59,919 nt of DNA. It comes from an uncultured Planktomarina sp. (GTDB lineage: Bacteria > Pseudomonadota > Alphaproteobacteria > Rhodobacterales > Rhodobacteraceae). The position numbers were made by a program, and so were the translations under genes. The stretch spans positions 1-59,919 of the forward strand of contig CAJWTH010000002.1 in assembly GCA_913047725.1 (NCBI GenBank), given 5' to 3'. The notes under the pieces were generated by a model. The model did no database searches. It was given only the letters and a program-made list of their open reading frames with translations, and was not told where the DNA came from. Positions 35,039-44,750 of the stretch are shown here, piece by piece. Each line of letters begins with the position of its first letter. Position 1 is the first letter of the stretch.

Positions 35039-36142
35039 GTGAATATTCATTCAAAAGATGTGGATGCTTCGCTGACTAGAGCCGATGCAGAAAGAGCACT
35101 TACTATTCTGCGACGCTGGGCTAGTACAGCAACTAAAAAAGAGCTGCATGAGATTGATACTTTGAGAGAGAGCCCTCTGCCTGGGCATTTATTGAATGTT
35201 TACCCCGATTTGAAGCGATCTTATCCAAAAGATTTTGTAGCTGATCAAGGTTATAAAGATAGCTTGCCTGACCTGCAAAATGGCTCCTCCTCTTTGATAC
35301 GGGGGGCAAAGCAGCATATCCAACATGTAGGAATTTCAAATTTTCGGTTGCCAATCAATTTTCAGACGCGAGATGGCAGTTCGCTGCAACTGGAGACCTC
35401 AGTGACTGGTACGGTTTCGCTTGATGCAGATAAAAAAGGGATAAACATGTCACGCATCATGCGTACATTTTATCGGCAAGCTGAAAAGACTTTCAGCTTT
35501 GATGTTATCGAGCGAGCATTAGATGATTATAAGACTGACCTTGAAAGTTTTGACGCCCGAATTCAAATGCGCTTTTCGTTTCCACTGAAAGTAAGAAGTT
35601 TGCGCAGTGAGTTGAGCGGCTACCAGTATTATGAATTAGCGCTGGAACTAGTTGAAATTGATGGGCAGCGCCAAAAAATTGTTCACTTAGATTATGTATA
35701 TTCGTCCACCTGCCCATGCTCACTTGAGTTATCTGAACACGCTCGCTCTGAGCGTGGTCAGCTAGCAACTCCGCATTCTCAACGCTCCGTTGCCAGAATA
35801 TCGGTCGTAGTTAATCTGGAGACTGACTGCCTATGGTTTGAGGATTTAATTGATCTTTGTCGCAAGGCAGTTCCAACTGAAACTCAGGTTATGGTCAAAC
35901 GTGAGGATGAACAGGCATTTGCAGAACTCAACGCTGCTAATCCAATTTTTGTGGAAGATGCCGCACGCTTATTTTACGAGCAGCTTCAGCAGGATCCAAG
36001 GGTTGGTGACTTTCGGGTAATTGCCAGCCACCAGGAAAGTTTACACAGTCACGACGCTATTTCCGTGTTGACGCAAGGTACAACTTTCGCGCAAAACAGC
36101 TTAGATCCACGCACCTTTGACAGCTTATTTCATGTTGGCTGA
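35039..36142 (+). CDS. folE2: GTP cyclohydrolase FolE2 (type IB)
   Basis: FolE2 converts GTP to 7,8-dihydroneopterin triphosphate, the first step of folate synthesis, and unlike FolE does not strictly need zinc. The 367-residue protein belongs to the former DUF198/COG1469 family. It shows HVGISNFRLPI (about 96-106), RMSRIMRT-like NMSRIMRTFYR (about 137-147), and STCPCSLELSEHA (about 223-235) containing the metal-binding/catalytic Cys225 and the conserved His234. The start is GTG 35039, preceded by AAGGGGAAA. No folE is in the window; folB and folP lie 11 kb downstream, so three folate-pathway genes occur in the window. Confidence 0.95.
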   Translation: MNIHSKDVDASLTRADAERALTILRRWASTATKKELHEIDTLRESPLPGHLLNVYPDLKRSYPKDFVADQGYKDSLPDLQNGSSSLIRGAKQHIQHVGISNFRLPINFQTRDGSSLQLETSVTGTVSLDADKKGINMSRIMRTFYRQAEKTFSFDVIERALDDYKTDLESFDARIQMRFSFPLKVRSLRSELSGYQYYELALELVEIDGQRQKIVHLDYVYSSTCPCSLELSEHARSERGQLATPHSQRSVARISVVVNLETDCLWFEDLIDLCRKAVPTETQVMVKREDEQAFAELNAANPIFVEDAARLFYEQLQQDPRVGDFRVIASHQESLHSHDAISVLTQGTTFAQNSLDPRTFDSLFHVG

Positions 36143-36182
36143 TTGCTTGACTTAATCCCAATTCAGCGCCAACGCTGGCGCC

Positions 36183-37631
36183 ATGTTTGATGTACGTCCT
36201 GTTTTTAATGTAATCGGAATGTTGGTGAGTTTCCTCGGCCTCACCATGCTTTTTCCGTTACTATTAGACTTTTCGCGCGGTAATGGGCATTCGGGTGCAT
36301 TCTTTGAATCATTTTTAATCACCGTACTCATGGGTGGTATGGTGTATTTGGCTACCCGACGTCAAAAAGCTAGTGGCCTTTCCCTTCAACAAACTTTCTT
36401 ACTTACAACAGGGGTTTGGGTGGCCTTACCAATTTTTGGTGCCTTGCCTTTTGTTTTAGGTGCTACCGATGCCAGCTACACAGATGCATTTTTTGAAGCG
36501 ATGTCAGGACTTACTACTACAGGGGCCACCGTCTTTACTGGCTTAGATTATTTGCCAGATGGTCTACTTTTATGGCGCTCTATTTTGCAGTGGATAGGTG
36601 GTATTGGGATAATTGTGGTTGCGATGGTATTCCTACCAGAGTTGCGAGTTGGTGGCATGCAAATCTTTCGATCAGAGGGCTTTGATACTTCTGGAAAAAT
36701 TTTACCGCGCGCTACAGAAATTGCCGCTCAGATTGCTTGGCTTTATATTGGACTGACGGGTGCGTGTGCGTTTGTTTACTTGGCGTCTGGAATGCGCACT
36801 TTTGATGCTGTTTTACACTCTATGACAACAATCGCTACTGGTGGATTTTCCTCCTATGACGCATCTTTTGTAAGGTTTGGAGCAACGACAGAGTACGCAG
36901 GCACTGTTTTTATGTGTTTAGCCGCTTTACCATTTGTACGCTATGTCCAGCTTATAAATGGGCAACCCTTGTCTGTTTTTAAAGATACACAGGTGCGCAT
37001 GTTCTTTATAATACTAATATTTTTAGTAGCCTTTCTGACTTTGGTTTTATGGCAAGATAGCTCTTTAACTGGTGAACTTGGATTTCGTAAAGCGCTGTTT
37101 AATGTGGTCTCAATTGTGACTGGTACTGGCTACGTGAGTGCAGATTATGGCACCTGGGGGTCGGCCGCTATAGTAGTCTTTTTTTATGCTGGCCTAGTTG
37201 GAGGTTGTGCTGGCTCTACTTCTTGCTCAGTAAAAGTCTTCCGTTATCAACTATTGTTTTCAGCAATTCGGATGCAACTGCGTAAAATTAACAGTCCAAA
37301 CGGCGTGTTTAACTTGCGATATCAGGGGCGTCTTGTTGGATTGGATATTGTAAATTCTGTCATTTCATTTTTTGTGATTTTTTTTGTGACACTAGGGGTC
37401 TCGGCTATGGCCTTGGTATTCACTGGTCTGGATACATTGACAGCGCTCTCTGGGGCCGCAGCCGCTTTGGGAAATATCGGACCTGGTTTGGGTGAAATAA
37501 TAGGGCCAACGGGAAATTATAGTAGTATAAGTGGAGCTGCTAAATGGATCTTAGCAATAACTATGCTGCTTGGGCGGCTCGAATTGCTCGCGGTTTATGC
37601 TCTATTTACAATTAGATTTTGGAGAAATTGA
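36183..37631 (+). CDS. trkH: TrkH family potassium uptake protein
   Basis: The K+-translocating membrane subunit of the Trk system, 482 residues. The four pore-loop segments of the TrkH/KtrB fold can be followed: GLTTTGATVFTGLD (about 108-121), MTTIATGGFSSYD (about 214-226), VVSIVTGTGYVSADYG (about 312-327) and ALGNIGPGLGEI (about 427-438). It needs a TrkA-type NAD-binding regulator, which is not in the window. Its stop codon overlaps the start of the decarboxylase gene (TGATG), suggesting co-translation, although no functional link is obvious. Confidence 0.95.
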   Translation: MFDVRPVFNVIGMLVSFLGLTMLFPLLLDFSRGNGHSGAFFESFLITVLMGGMVYLATRRQKASGLSLQQTFLLTTGVWVALPIFGALPFVLGATDASYTDAFFEAMSGLTTTGATVFTGLDYLPDGLLLWRSILQWIGGIGIIVVAMVFLPELRVGGMQIFRSEGFDTSGKILPRATEIAAQIAWLYIGLTGACAFVYLASGMRTFDAVLHSMTTIATGGFSSYDASFVRFGATTEYAGTVFMCLAALPFVRYVQLINGQPLSVFKDTQVRMFFIILIFLVAFLTLVLWQDSSLTGELGFRKALFNVVSIVTGTGYVSADYGTWGSAAIVVFFYAGLVGGCAGSTSCSVKVFRYQLLFSAIRMQLRKINSPNGVFNLRYQGRLVGLDIVNSVISFFVIFFVTLGVSAMALVFTGLDTLTALSGAAAALGNIGPGLGEIIGPTGNYSSISGAAKWILAITMLLGRLELLAVYALFTIRFWRN

Positions 37632-39217
37632 TGCCTGATAAAAAATCGCTAGGCGCTCAAATTTCGTATAACTTGAGGGCACGAGGCGTAGATGTAATTT
37701 TTGGCATTCCTGGTGTTCATAATCAGGAGATGTACCGAGGTATTGAGGAAGCTGGAATTCGACATATTTTAGCTCGTCATGAGCAGGGTGCTGGATTCAT
37801 GGCAGACGGTTACGCAAGGGCATGTGGTAAACCGGGGGTTGCATACGTTATTACTGGCCCAGGCCTCTGTAATATTATGACGCCAATGGGCCAAGCCTAT
37901 TCTGATTCTATCCCTGTCCTGGTTTTATCAAGCTGCTTGGATGAGACGGCTATGCGTCGAGGGCAATTACATCAGATGTTGGACCAAGAAACAGCCGCTG
38001 GCTGTGTTTGTGATTGGTCTTATCAGGCAAATAATGCTCAGGCTGCTTATGGATTGATCGAACGCGCGTTTATGGAATTCAAAGCTCAACGCCCACGCAG
38101 CAAGCATATCCAAATACCGATAAACCTTTTAGAAGAAAAAACTAGCAGCCCTCCCAAACAAATATGTACGGTAGTTCAGGATTCTGATGTGGCGCATCCG
38201 AATATTAAATTACTAGCCAAAGTACTAGCTGAGGCTAGAAACCCACTTTTTATAATTGGTGGTGGAGCTGCTCAGGCACAGACTGAATTAGCTCAGGTGT
38301 TAAGTACCTGTGGCGCTGCGTGCTTTGAAACCTATGCTGGTCGAGGTGTCGTTCCTTGGGACTATCCATTGAATTATGGGGCAGCCTTAGCAAGGCCTAG
38401 CTCGCGACAAATTATGTCACAAGCAGACTGCATTGTTGCCATTGGTACGGAACTGGCTGAGGTAGATCTGTGGCGCAATGAATTGGGACACTCCTGTCCT
38501 CTTTATCGCATTGATATCGACCCTGAGTGCTTGAGTGATGAGCATCGTGCGGATGTGGTAATTAAGGCGCGTGCAAATATTGCTATGATTGGCTTGCTTA
38601 AAGCTATGTCAATTTCTGTTTCTGATTGGGCCGCCGCAAGCGTGGAGAGCCAGAAACTTTTATGGCGTTCTGAAACTGAGGCAGAGCGTTCAGGGATCAT
38701 CGCCATTGTGGATGCTTTACGGGCGGTAGTGCCAGAGGATACCATGATCTACTCTGATATGACTCAACTAGCATATGTTGCTAAGGAAGTTTGGCCAATG
38801 ACCCGACCTGGGCATTGGCATCATCCGTCTGGTTTCGGTACTTTAGGATATGCGTTGCCAGCGGCCATTGGAGGCGCAGTAGCGCGGCCTAATCACCCCA
38901 CAATGGCAATTGCTGGGGACTATGGCTTTCAGTACACAGTTCAGGAACTGGGGACCGCTGTTGAATTAAAACAGCCATTACCAATTATTGTGTGGGACAA
39001 TGGCAAACTTAAAGAAATTGAAGATAGCATGCGAAGGGCGCAAATAGCTCCAAATGCAGTGACTGCTAAAAACCCTGATTTTGTTCAATTAGCTCTCGCG
39101 TACGGTGCATACGCTGCTGCACCCAAAACTCTGGACGAAATGCAAAGAGTAGTGCTTGACGCGTTTTCGTCAGATAGGCCAATGTTAATCCATATTACAC
39201 CAGAGATCTTATCTTAA
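37631..39217 (+). CDS. aruI: 5-guanidino-2-oxopentanoate decarboxylase (ThDP-dependent)
   Basis: A thiamine-diphosphate-dependent decarboxylase of the acetolactate-synthase-like fold, 528 residues. The N-terminal part FGIPGVHNQEMYRGIEEAGI (about 22-41) and ARHEQGAGFMADGYARA (about 45-61, with the catalytic Glu) are close to AruI-type enzymes that decarboxylate 2-ketoarginine in the arginine transaminase pathway. The ThDP motif GDYGFQYTVQELGTAVELKQ lies near 425-444, with a GDYG start in place of GDGA and the N at DNGKLKEI. The start was set at ATG 37631 with GGAG eight bases upstream; a TTG at 37619 would add four residues. No arginine aminotransferase gene is adjacent, so the pathway assignment rests on similarity alone. 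Confidence 0.85.
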   Translation: MPDKKSLGAQISYNLRARGVDVIFGIPGVHNQEMYRGIEEAGIRHILARHEQGAGFMADGYARACGKPGVAYVITGPGLCNIMTPMGQAYSDSIPVLVLSSCLDETAMRRGQLHQMLDQETAAGCVCDWSYQANNAQAAYGLIERAFMEFKAQRPRSKHIQIPINLLEEKTSSPPKQICTVVQDSDVAHPNIKLLAKVLAEARNPLFIIGGGAAQAQTELAQVLSTCGAACFETYAGRGVVPWDYPLNYGAALARPSSRQIMSQADCIVAIGTELAEVDLWRNELGHSCPLYRIDIDPECLSDEHRADVVIKARANIAMIGLLKAMSISVSDWAAASVESQKLLWRSETEAERSGIIAIVDALRAVVPEDTMIYSDMTQLAYVAKEVWPMTRPGHWHHPSGFGTLGYALPAAIGGAVARPNHPTMAIAGDYGFQYTVQELGTAVELKQPLPIIVWDNGKLKEIEDSMRRAQIAPNAVTAKNPDFVQLALAYGAYAAAPKTLDEMQRVVLDAFSSDRPMLIHITPEILS

Positions 39218-39283
39218 TATTAGAAGCAGTGCATTAATATCAGAAGACTTGGATAATTGATAATTTGCCAAATTTGAATTCCT

Positions 39284-41062
39284 CTATTCCCAACACGTTA
39301 TAAGTGCGATCGTATTTTTGGCCGCATCTGATAGGCTAATGAGGTCTGGATGGGGTTTGTCCTCTGTTAAAGAAATTGATATATTTGCCTCATTAAGAAG
39401 AGAAGAAATCAAATTCCAATTTGCAGAAAAATTAACATTATTTGGCAATTGTCTTTCGGTTTCTGCACTTTTTGGAAGTAAAATACCTATAACGTTCCCG
39501 CCGCTGTCATAGATTGGACCACCGGCGTCACCCGGCAATGTGTCTATTTGTAGGCGAGAAATTTTGTCATTACCGCTAAGGTCTCCTAATTCTTGCAAGA
39601 GGCCGCGTGTCAGTGTTGGAGCCCCTAATGAGCCACCAAAAGAATAGCCTCCGGCTGTAATCCGACGCGGCGCTTTTAGTGGTCCTAATTGGAAGGACGT
39701 AATTCCTGGGGGTGAAATTTTTTCCATAGGAGTGAGTACTGCGAGATGTGAGTTGAAAGCCTTCACCTTAGCTTGAGTTCCAAACCCCAACTCTATGGAA
39801 CCACAAAGTTCTAAATCTCGATTGGCTGTTAAGACCACGCCTTCTGCATTTAAGAAGACGCCAGAGCGCGCAAAAATAGGCTGACGAATTTTTAGTCCAG
39901 ATATTAAATCTTTTGGTAGAAGTCCGGTCTCGAAGAATTCGGCTTCGGGGAGGACGCCTCCAAGGCTACCAAAGCTATCGAATATTTGTGCTTTTAGTCG
40001 GAGCCTCCGTGCTTCGTCTTCAGAGGGCCAAACTAAAATTGCACCCTTTATCTTACCATCGATCAATTTTGCAAAACCAGTTGTGAAAAGTTCGTTGTTC
40101 GATGTCTCGATACTAAAGCCTGCCTCACCTAAGTTCAGTATTCCTCCCTTTGGAACTATGTCTAAAGTTTGGATCACCTCAAATAAAGCTTTCAAGCGCG
40201 TGGCATCACCCGCTTGGCTTATCAATATAATTTGAGTGTTACTATTATCAGTGGCCTCAAAGCGGACAAAAGGCGCTTCGTATTTTGCTGGTCCCAAAAT
40301 TCCCCTTGGGACCAAAAGCGTAATGCCAGCTCTCAAATTAGATATTTGTACCAAATTGAGTTTGCTAATTACTGAAGTATATTTATTAAGGAGTAAACTG
40401 CGTTCAGCCGGAGCCATAAAACCGGTGTGTGGGTACCTATTTTTAATTTGCCAGTCTAGCATTGCCTGTCGGGTTTCAGGCCCGTAAAGCCCATCAATTG
40501 CGCCCTGATAATGGTTGGCCCACGCTAGTGCTCTCTGCAGATATTTTTTTTCATCAAAGGTAAGAGCGTTCTCGGAGATTTTTGTAATTTCTAATTTTTC
40601 TGCGTCACTTAACTCTAACTCTGTAGCAGTTTCTGTGGCAATCGCTATTTCTGTAACAACTTGAGTAGTGGTCTCTATCTCTGCCTGATTTAATGATTGC
40701 TCAGCTATTAATTGTGGGCTGCTAGTTCGGGGCGTATAAAATTGGCTACCATAGGTAACTCTACGAGCAACAAAGCTATCAGGCGGAATTAACCCTTTTT
40801 CCTTAAATTCTGCTAATAAGGCATCAGCAATATGTGATTTGTATGGCCCAAGGGTAATCCCAAACCATCCACCTTCAATTTCAAATCCAACAACGTTCGA
40901 AATTTTCGTTCTATATACTTTGATACGGTTCATTGCAGATTTGAGATCAGGTCGAGCCTCGACTTGAATCCAAACATATTGATCAGGGGCGAGTTGCCCT
41001 ATCGCTGAGTGTCCCCAAACAAGAAAAATAAAAATAGCTAAATGGTGGATGGCCCGTTGCAT
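39284..41062 (-). CDS. Secreted peptidoglycan-binding, trypsin-fold protein with degenerate catalytic triad
   Basis: A 592-residue exported protein. A signal peptide covers about 1-22. A SPOR-like segment (about 27-110, YVWIQVEARPD and WFGITLGPYKS) is followed by a peptidoglycan-binding type 1 domain (about 165-225, LQRALAWANHYQGAIDGLYG then PETRQAMLDWQ) and a C-terminal trypsin-like domain (about 390-560). In that domain the serine motif reads GDAGGP (Ala at about 513; codon GCC), the histidine position reads VVLTANRDLELC with no His, and the expected Asp region reads AFNSHLAVLTP. All three triad residues appear lost, so it probably binds rather than cuts peptides. The gene is single and divergent from glyQ. 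Confidence 0.8.
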   Translation of the reverse strand: MQRAIHHLAIFIFLVWGHSAIGQLAPDQYVWIQVEARPDLKSAMNRIKVYRTKISNVVGFEIEGGWFGITLGPYKSHIADALLAEFKEKGLIPPDSFVARRVTYGSQFYTPRTSSPQLIAEQSLNQAEIETTTQVVTEIAIATETATELELSDAEKLEITKISENALTFDEKKYLQRALAWANHYQGAIDGLYGPETRQAMLDWQIKNRYPHTGFMAPAERSLLLNKYTSVISKLNLVQISNLRAGITLLVPRGILGPAKYEAPFVRFEATDNSNTQIILISQAGDATRLKALFEVIQTLDIVPKGGILNLGEAGFSIETSNNELFTTGFAKLIDGKIKGAILVWPSEDEARRLRLKAQIFDSFGSLGGVLPEAEFFETGLLPKDLISGLKIRQPIFARSGVFLNAEGVVLTANRDLELCGSIELGFGTQAKVKAFNSHLAVLTPMEKISPPGITSFQLGPLKAPRRITAGGYSFGGSLGAPTLTRGLLQELGDLSGNDKISRLQIDTLPGDAGGPIYDSGGNVIGILLPKSAETERQLPNNVNFSANWNLISSLLNEANISISLTEDKPHPDLISLSDAAKNTIALITCWE

Positions 41063-41226
41063 TTATTTGCCCTTGCAAGAATTTGTACTGTTATTTGTCT
41101 GTTTGAGTGTCAAATCAAGGTGACTTTGTAAACTTTTCTGAGATGGGTAGATTTAGCACTGGCGGATTGATTGACGCTGACATGCGCAAAGCCTATTCAG
41201 GCATTATGCCACCAGCCGAGGATTAC

Positions 41227-42141
41227 ATGAGCACCCCTAAATCATTTCAAGAAATTATGTTGCGCCTTCAAAATTACTGGGCTGAACAGGGATGCGCGAT
41301 ATTGCAACCTTATGATATGGAAGTGGGTGCTGGGACCTTTCACCCAGCTACTGCATTGCGCGCCTTAGGCTCAAAGTCATGGGCAGTTGCCTATGTGCAA
41401 CCTTCAAGACGGCCAACAGATGGACGCTACGGAGAGAACCCGAACCGGCTACAGCATTATTACCAATATCAAGTATTGATCAAACCAAGCCCGCATAATC
41501 TACAAGAGTTGTATCTGGGAAGTCTGGAATCCATTGGTATCGATATGGCATTGCATGACATCCGTTTTGTGGAAGATGACTGGGAAAGTCCCACTTTGGG
41601 AGCATGGGGTCTAGGTTGGGAGGTTTGGTGCGATGGCATGGAAGTATCTCAATTTACCTATTTCCAGCAGGTTGGTGGCCATGATTGTCTACCAGTATCG
41701 GGAGAGTTGACTTATGGTTTGGAACGCCTGGCGATGTATGTATTAGGTGTGGATCATGTAATGGATATGCCGTTCAATGACCCCTCATCTATGATCCCGA
41801 TGACTTACCGTGATATCTTTAAACAAACTGAGGAAGAATACGCCCGTTGGAATTTTGATGTAGCCAATACAGAGGTCCTACTTAAGCAATTTGAAGAAGC
41901 GGAAGTGGAATGCGAAAATATTTTGGCCCAAGACTACTTAGATCCAAAAACGGGGATCGATATCATCATGGCGCATCCAGCCTACGATCAATGCATCAAA
42001 GCTAGTCACATATTCAACCTTCTGGATGCCCGAGGCGTTATCTCTGTAACAGAGCGGCAGGCATTTATTGGCCGTGTGAGGGCCTTAGCGACTAAATGTG
42101 CTGATGCATTTGTGAAAACTTCTGCAGCAGGCGCCATCTGA
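41227..42141 (+). CDS. glyQ: Glycine--tRNA ligase alpha subunit
   Basis: The catalytic subunit of bacterial tetrameric glycyl-tRNA synthetase. The 304-residue protein starts [20 protein letters not shown] and contains [20 protein letters not shown] (about 22-41), [20 protein letters not shown] (about 55-74) and [12 protein letters not shown] (about 161-172), all invariant in GlyQ. An upstream frame to 41107 adds 40 residues of no family resemblance; the start ATG 41227 has GAGGA five bases upstream and gives the usual length (303 in E. coli). The stop overlaps the next ATG (TGATG). glyS follows after one small gene. Confidence 0.96.
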   Translation: MSTPKSFQEIMLRLQNYWAEQGCAILQPYDMEVGAGTFHPATALRALGSKSWAVAYVQPSRRPTDGRYGENPNRLQHYYQYQVLIKPSPHNLQELYLGSLESIGIDMALHDIRFVEDDWESPTLGAWGLGWEVWCDGMEVSQFTYFQQVGGHDCLPVSGELTYGLERLAMYVLGVDHVMDMPFNDPSSMIPMTYRDIFKQTEEEYARWNFDVANTEVLLKQFEEAEVECENILAQDYLDPKTGIDIIMAHPAYDQCIKASHIFNLLDARGVISVTERQAFIGRVRALATKCADAFVKTSAAGAI

Positions 42142-42659
42142 TGCCTGTAAGTGGGAAAGTCGTAAGTGGTGGTATATTAGGAATTACAGCAGCCTTTGGG
42201 ATAGGCGTTTATTATGCGCAGATTTATGGATATTATGAATCTTTTTCAGAGGGAAGTGTCTCGCTAACCTCAATTGCGACTGGCAAGCCTGAGATTATAC
42301 CTGTTTCAGATTTTTCTGGAATCGATGCCAATAGTAGCCCGATCCGATACCGGGCTTGTTTCAACACAAGGCTAAGTACTGAAGTGCTAAATGAGACTTT
42401 TACTACTGTTGAAAACCCTGAACCTCGCAACGCACCAAATTGGTTTGAATGCTTTGACGCAAACGAAATAGGTAAAAATTTGAAATCGGGCACTGCCACC
42501 GCCTATATGGGTGAGGCAAACTTAGAATTTGGGATCGACCGCATCGTTGCGCTATATGATGATGGCCGTGGTTTTATATGGCATCAAATCAATGAATGTG
42601 GTGACAAACTTTATGACGGTTCACAGGCTTCTGAAAATTGCCCAGAAAGGGATCAATAA
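42141..42659 (+). CDS. DUF6446 family protein between glyQ and glyS
   Basis: A 172-residue protein with an N-terminal membrane anchor (about 8-28, GGILGITAAFGIGVYYAQIY) and a periplasmic part containing SSPIRYRACF (about 65-74), WFECFDA (about 99-105) and FIWHQINECGDK (about 142-153). Four cysteines (in RACF, FECF, NECGD and ENCP) suggest two disulfides. It matches DUF6446, a Rhodobacteraceae family usually found between glyQ and glyS as I remember it. Both ends overlap their neighbours by one base (TGATG and TAATG), so it is translated with the two synthetase subunits. Function unknown; a direct role in glycyl-tRNA synthesis is unlikely given its export signal. Confidence 0.8.
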   Translation: MPVSGKVVSGGILGITAAFGIGVYYAQIYGYYESFSEGSVSLTSIATGKPEIIPVSDFSGIDANSSPIRYRACFNTRLSTEVLNETFTTVENPEPRNAPNWFECFDANEIGKNLKSGTATAYMGEANLEFGIDRIVALYDDGRGFIWHQINECGDKLYDGSQASENCPERDQ

Positions 42660-44716
42660 TGCCTGATCTTTTAATAGAACTTTTTTCAGAAGAAATTCCA
42701 GCAAGATTGCAAGCCCAAGCAGCTGATAGTCTTAAAAAACTGGTTACTACTGGTATGGTTAATGCTGGGCTCACCTATACTAATGCGGCAGCCTTTCACA
42801 CACCACGGCGTTTAACCTTGGCTGTGGCGGGCCTTAGTGAGGCTAGTCCCACAGTTCAAGAAGAGCGCAAGGGCCCTAAGGTTGGTGCGCCGGAACAGGC
42901 GATCCAGGGATTTTTGCGCGGTTCTGGTTTGAAGATGGAAGATCTTGAAATTAGAGATGACAAGAAAGGCCAAGCTTTTTTTGCTACAATTATTAGACCT
43001 AGCCGTCTTGCAACTGAGATTATAGCGGAGGTTTTGGAGGCTACAATTCGAAATTTTCCTTGGCCAAAGTCCATGCGCTGGGGAAATGGTAGTTTGCGTT
43101 GGGTGCGACCTCTGCAGTCGATTTTATGCCTTTTGTCCGGTGAAGCTGAAACTCAGATAGTCCCAGTTGAAGTTGATGGCATATTGGCGGGCAATACTAC
43201 ACGAGGTCACCGCTTTATGGCCCCTGATGCTTTTATGGTTAACGGGTTTGATGATTATGAGGCCAAATTAAAACGCGCTAAAGTAATCTTGCGGGCTGAT
43301 GAGCGAAGCGCCGTAATCTGGCAGGAGGCGACCAATCAAGCCTTTGCCTTGGGTCAGGATGTAGTTGAAGATGTAGATCTTTTGGCTGAAGTTTCAGGTC
43401 TTGTTGAATGGCCAGTGGTTCTGCAGGGTCAGATTGATAATGATTTTTTAGACCTCCCACCGGAGGTGCTGAAAACCTCCATGAAGGAACATCAGAAGTT
43501 TTTCTCAGTATCCAATACTAAGACTGGCAGAATTGAACGCTTTGTAACTGTAGCAAATATAGAAACTCCTGATCAGGGCGCTACGATCCTTAAGGGCAAT
43601 CAAAAGGTACTTGCAGCGCGTTTGGCCGATGCGAAGTTTTTTTGGGAAAATGATCTGCGTGAGGCTAAAGCTGGTATGGGGAAATGGCAGAATTCTTTAG
43701 AAAACGTAACTTTTCATAATAAATTAGGAAGTCAGTCTGATCGAATTAAGCGTATTGCCGCTTTAGCACGAGAATTGGCACCTTTTGTTAAGGCTGACGC
43801 GGATATTGCAGAAAAAGCAGCTCTTGTAGCCAAGTTAGATCTAAGTTCTGAGATGGTGTATGAGTTCCCCGAGCTTCAGGGGTTGATGGGCCGCTATTAT
43901 GCATTGGAGGCAGGCATGGGGGCTGATATCGCCCAAGCCTGCGAAGCTCATTACTCGCCGCTTGGTCCCTCAGACGACGTGCCGGAGGCGCCTGTGTCGG
44001 TGGCTGTAGCCTTAGCAGATAAGTTCGACATGCTTATGGGGTTTTGGTCGATTAATGAAAAGCCAACAGGATCTAAAGATCCCTTCGCTCTCCGCCGTGC
44101 AGCGCTTGGGGTGATCCGGTTGATTATGGTAAATGAGTTAACACTGCCTCTTACTGTAATTGTAAAATCCACAGGAGTAAGCTCAGGCGCCAATGATTTA
44201 ATTGAATTTTTTCAAGAACGGTTGAAAGGCTTCTTGCGGGAGGAGGGCATTCGTCATGACGTGATTGATGCTTGCATTGCGATGCCCAGTAGCGATGACC
44301 TTTCCTTGCTGGCTAAACGTGCAAGGGCTTTGCAGACTATGCTGACTACAGATGACGGTGAAAGCCTAGTCCAAGGCTTCAAGCGGGCTAATAATATTTT
44401 GAGTCAGGCTGAAAAAAAAGATGGGGTTGAGTATAGCTATGGAGCAGACATAAAATTTGCAGAGAGTGACGCCGAAAAAATGCTGTTTGCTGCGTTAGAT
44501 AAGGTTGATGCTCAAATAAAAACTTCGATTGACTCAGAAGATTTTTTAAGTGCAATGACAGCTATTGCGACATTGCGCGGCCCAATTGATCAATTCTTTG
44601 AGGCAGTAAAAATCAATGCAGACAGCGCTATGATCCGGCGCAACCGCCTAAACTTACTCAGCCGTATAAGAACCACTTGCCTGTCTGTCGCAGATCTCTC
44701 CAAACTGGAAGGCTAA
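42659..44716 (+). CDS. glyS: Glycine--tRNA ligase beta subunit
   Basis: The large beta subunit of glycyl-tRNA synthetase, involved in tRNA recognition. The 685-residue protein starts MPDLLIELFSEEIPARLQ and contains FPWPKSMRWG (about 133-142), LPPEVLKTSMKEHQKFFSV (about 261-279), ADAKFFWENDL (about 324-334), LQGLMGRYYA (about 405-414) and ADKFDMLMGFW (about 456-466), all GlyS signatures; the end carries an anticodon-binding-like DALR region with RRNRLNLLSRI. The ATG overlaps the previous stop (TAATG). The start in the longer frame at 42638 was rejected because the added residues have no counterpart. Confidence 0.96.
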   Translation: MPDLLIELFSEEIPARLQAQAADSLKKLVTTGMVNAGLTYTNAAAFHTPRRLTLAVAGLSEASPTVQEERKGPKVGAPEQAIQGFLRGSGLKMEDLEIRDDKKGQAFFATIIRPSRLATEIIAEVLEATIRNFPWPKSMRWGNGSLRWVRPLQSILCLLSGEAETQIVPVEVDGILAGNTTRGHRFMAPDAFMVNGFDDYEAKLKRAKVILRADERSAVIWQEATNQAFALGQDVVEDVDLLAEVSGLVEWPVVLQGQIDNDFLDLPPEVLKTSMKEHQKFFSVSNTKTGRIERFVTVANIETPDQGATILKGNQKVLAARLADAKFFWENDLREAKAGMGKWQNSLENVTFHNKLGSQSDRIKRIAALARELAPFVKADADIAEKAALVAKLDLSSEMVYEFPELQGLMGRYYALEAGMGADIAQACEAHYSPLGPSDDVPEAPVSVAVALADKFDMLMGFWSINEKPTGSKDPFALRRAALGVIRLIMVNELTLPLTVIVKSTGVSSGANDLIEFFQERLKGFLREEGIRHDVIDACIAMPSSDDLSLLAKRARALQTMLTTDDGESLVQGFKRANNILSQAEKKDGVEYSYGADIKFAESDAEKMLFAALDKVDAQIKTSIDSEDFLSAMTAIATLRGPIDQFFEAVKINADSAMIRRNRLNLLSRIRTTCLSVADLSKLEG

Positions 44717-44750
44717 TCACAGCCTTCTTGTACTAAAATAACAAGTGCCT

